A DNA stretch of 6,497 bases, from NCBI GenBank assembly GCA_039807745.1, contig JBDHRV010000172.1:1-6497 (forward strand). Direction: 5' to 3'. Under the pieces are notes generated by a model, which was not told the DNA's origin, made no database searches, and worked only from the letters and a program-made list of their open reading frames with translations. The number at the start of each line of letters is the position of its first letter. The first letter of the stretch is position 1. Shown here in pieces: positions 5,630 to 6,497 of the stretch. The translations under genes and the position numbers were made by a program. This DNA is from JAEUMW01 sp039807745 (lineage in GTDB: Bacteria > Pseudomonadota > Gammaproteobacteria > Burkholderiales > JAEUMW01).

Positions 5630-5635
5630 CATAAT
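5630..5635 (+). promoter_or_regulatory. Possible -10 box of the methyltransferase gene
   Basis: CATAAT differs from TATAAT at one position and lies 35 nt before the ATG at 5671. The -35 spacing falls within the GC palindrome and shows no good match. A good purine-rich ribosome binding site, AAGGGGGGA (5652-5660), precedes the ATG with a 10-nt spacer. Confidence 0.4.
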
Positions 5636-5670
5636 CAATCCGAGACGTTTCAAGGGGGGAGTCCACCGCG

Positions 5671-6497
5671 ATGCCGAAGAAGAGAACCGGCTCTGTTGCC
5701 GCGCCGGTAGCCACGCGTGCCGACCCGGCCGTCACCGACTACCGCTTCGACGCGCGGCGCACGAACATTCCGCCGGCAGGGTTGGCTGCGCAGGGCAAGC
5801 TGCAGCAGGCGCCGCGCATCCGCTACGAATACGATCCGCACCGGCCGCCGGTGCTGCGCTTCGATGGCACCGGTGCGGCCGACCGGCTGCCGGAGTTGCT
5901 GGAGATCGCCCGCCGGCGGGCGCAGCGCGACGAGGAAGCGGCGCAGCTCGCCGAGGCGCTGCGCGATCGCGAGCCTTGGCTCGAATGGGCGGGCAAGCGC
6001 GAGAAGCGCGGATTCGAAGTGGAGCCCGTCGCACTCCACATCCACGAGCGCATCGCCGCCCAGGCCATCGTCAAGGTCGCCGCGCGGCAGGACGTGCAGC
6101 GCGATCTCTTCGCCGATCCCCAGTTGAGCTACCGCGAGGCGGTGCAGTTCTACCAGCACGACATGGACTGGGCGAACCGCATGATTCTCGGCGACAGCCT
6201 GCAGGTGATGGCGTCGCTCGCGCGGCGCGAGAACCTCGCCGGCCGCGTGCAGACGATCTACATCGATCCGCCCTACGGCATCAAGTTCGCCTCCAACTTC
6301 CAGCCCGAGGTCGGCCGGCGCGACGTGAAGGACAAGGAGGCTGACCTTACTCGCGAGCCCGAGATGGTGAAGGCGTACCGGGACACCTGGACCCTTGGTG
6401 TCCATTCCTATCTCGCCTATCTGCGCGACCGCCTGATGGTGGCGAAGGAGCTGCTGACCGACAGCGGGTCGATCTTCGTGCAGATCTCGGACGAGAA
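5671..6497 (+). CDS. Site-specific DNA adenine methyltransferase (type III Mod-like), N-terminal part
   Basis: The frame opens at ATG 5671 and is still open at the right edge, giving 275 residues of what is probably a much longer protein. It should transfer a methyl group from S-adenosylmethionine to adenine N6 in DNA. Residues 1-165 are a long N-terminal extension, with NIPPAGLAAQG (32-42), RIRYEYDPHRPPVLRFDG (49-66), LEWAGKREKRGFEVEPVALH (104-123) and a charged, possibly coiled segment at 73-101. The catalytic region then begins: NRMILGDSLQVMASL (169-183), YIDPPYGIKF (197-206) containing the DPPY motif IV at 199-202, then RDTWTLGVHSYLAYLRDRL and SGSIFVQISDE at the edge. Motif IV precedes where the AdoMet-binding FxGxG motif should lie, the beta-class order. 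I recall this arrangement from large stand-alone methyltransferase genes annotated near restriction or helicase genes. The partner and target sequence are not visible. Confidence 0.88.
   Translation, partial: MPKKRTGSVAAPVATRADPAVTDYRFDARRTNIPPAGLAAQGKLQQAPRIRYEYDPHRPPVLRFDGTGAADRLPELLEIARRRAQRDEEAAQLAEALRDREPWLEWAGKREKRGFEVEPVALHIHERIAAQAIVKVAARQDVQRDLFADPQLSYREAVQFYQHDMDWANRMILGDSLQVMASLARRENLAGRVQTIYIDPPYGIKFASNFQPEVGRRDVKDKEADLTREPEMVKAYRDTWTLGVHSYLAYLRDRLMVAKELLTDSGSIFVQISDE

Noticed and set aside
5650..6405. Minus-strand open frame opposite the methyltransferase
   Set aside because: The plus-strand frame carries DPPY and a coherent methyltransferase sequence; the reverse frame is its shadow.

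Overview
The window is GC-rich, bacterial and almost wholly coding. It most likely comes from a betaproteobacterium. The evidence is the gene order ribB-ribH-nusB-thiL-pgpA, a RibB fused to a degenerate GTP cyclohydrolase II-like half (the RibBX variant), and a lumazine synthase whose C-terminal loop is the short form I recall from Burkholderiales. A class I (proteobacterial-type) phosphoribulokinase is present, but no RuBisCO or other cbb gene is visible, so autotrophy is possible but not shown.

Layout. Bases 1-345 (+) are the C-terminal end of a probable patatin-like phospholipase. Bases 395-1273 (+) are a complete phosphoribulokinase. After a 121-bp leader, which holds a possible -10 box, a hairpin and an anti-Shine-Dalgarno-like octamer but no recognisable FMN riboswitch, comes a tight plus-strand unit: ribB (GTG start, 1395-2510), ribH (TTG start, 2513-2992) and nusB (2979-3428, overlapping ribH by 14 nt). 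The conserved block is then interrupted by an opposite-strand pair. A 52-residue single-pass membrane protein (4049 down to 3891) is coupled by an ATGA overlap to a GNAT acetyltransferase resembling the ArsN2 group (3894 down to 3451). The plus strand resumes with thiL (4090-5088) and pgpA (GTG start, 5085-5588), which are coupled by a GTGA overlap. After 82 bp with a perfect GC palindrome and a -10-like box, a large DNA adenine methyltransferase begins at 5671 and runs off the right edge.

How the genes work together. RibB makes 3,4-dihydroxy-2-butanone 4-phosphate from ribulose 5-phosphate, and RibH condenses it with the pyrimidine intermediate to give the riboflavin precursor lumazine. The cyclohydrolase half of RibB lacks the zinc cysteines, so a separate ribA is expected elsewhere. 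NusB serves antitermination, ThiL makes thiamine diphosphate and PgpA makes phosphatidylglycerol. Phosphoribulokinase, just upstream, consumes the same ribulose 5-phosphate as RibB.

Most of the window is ordinary housekeeping. The parts that deserve attention are the opposite-strand two-gene insert between nusB and thiL, the unusual ribB leader, and the methyltransferase at the right edge, which may be the first gene of a restriction or defence locus outside the window. I see no complete novel system inside the window, and no tRNA, rRNA, CRISPR array or insertion sequence.
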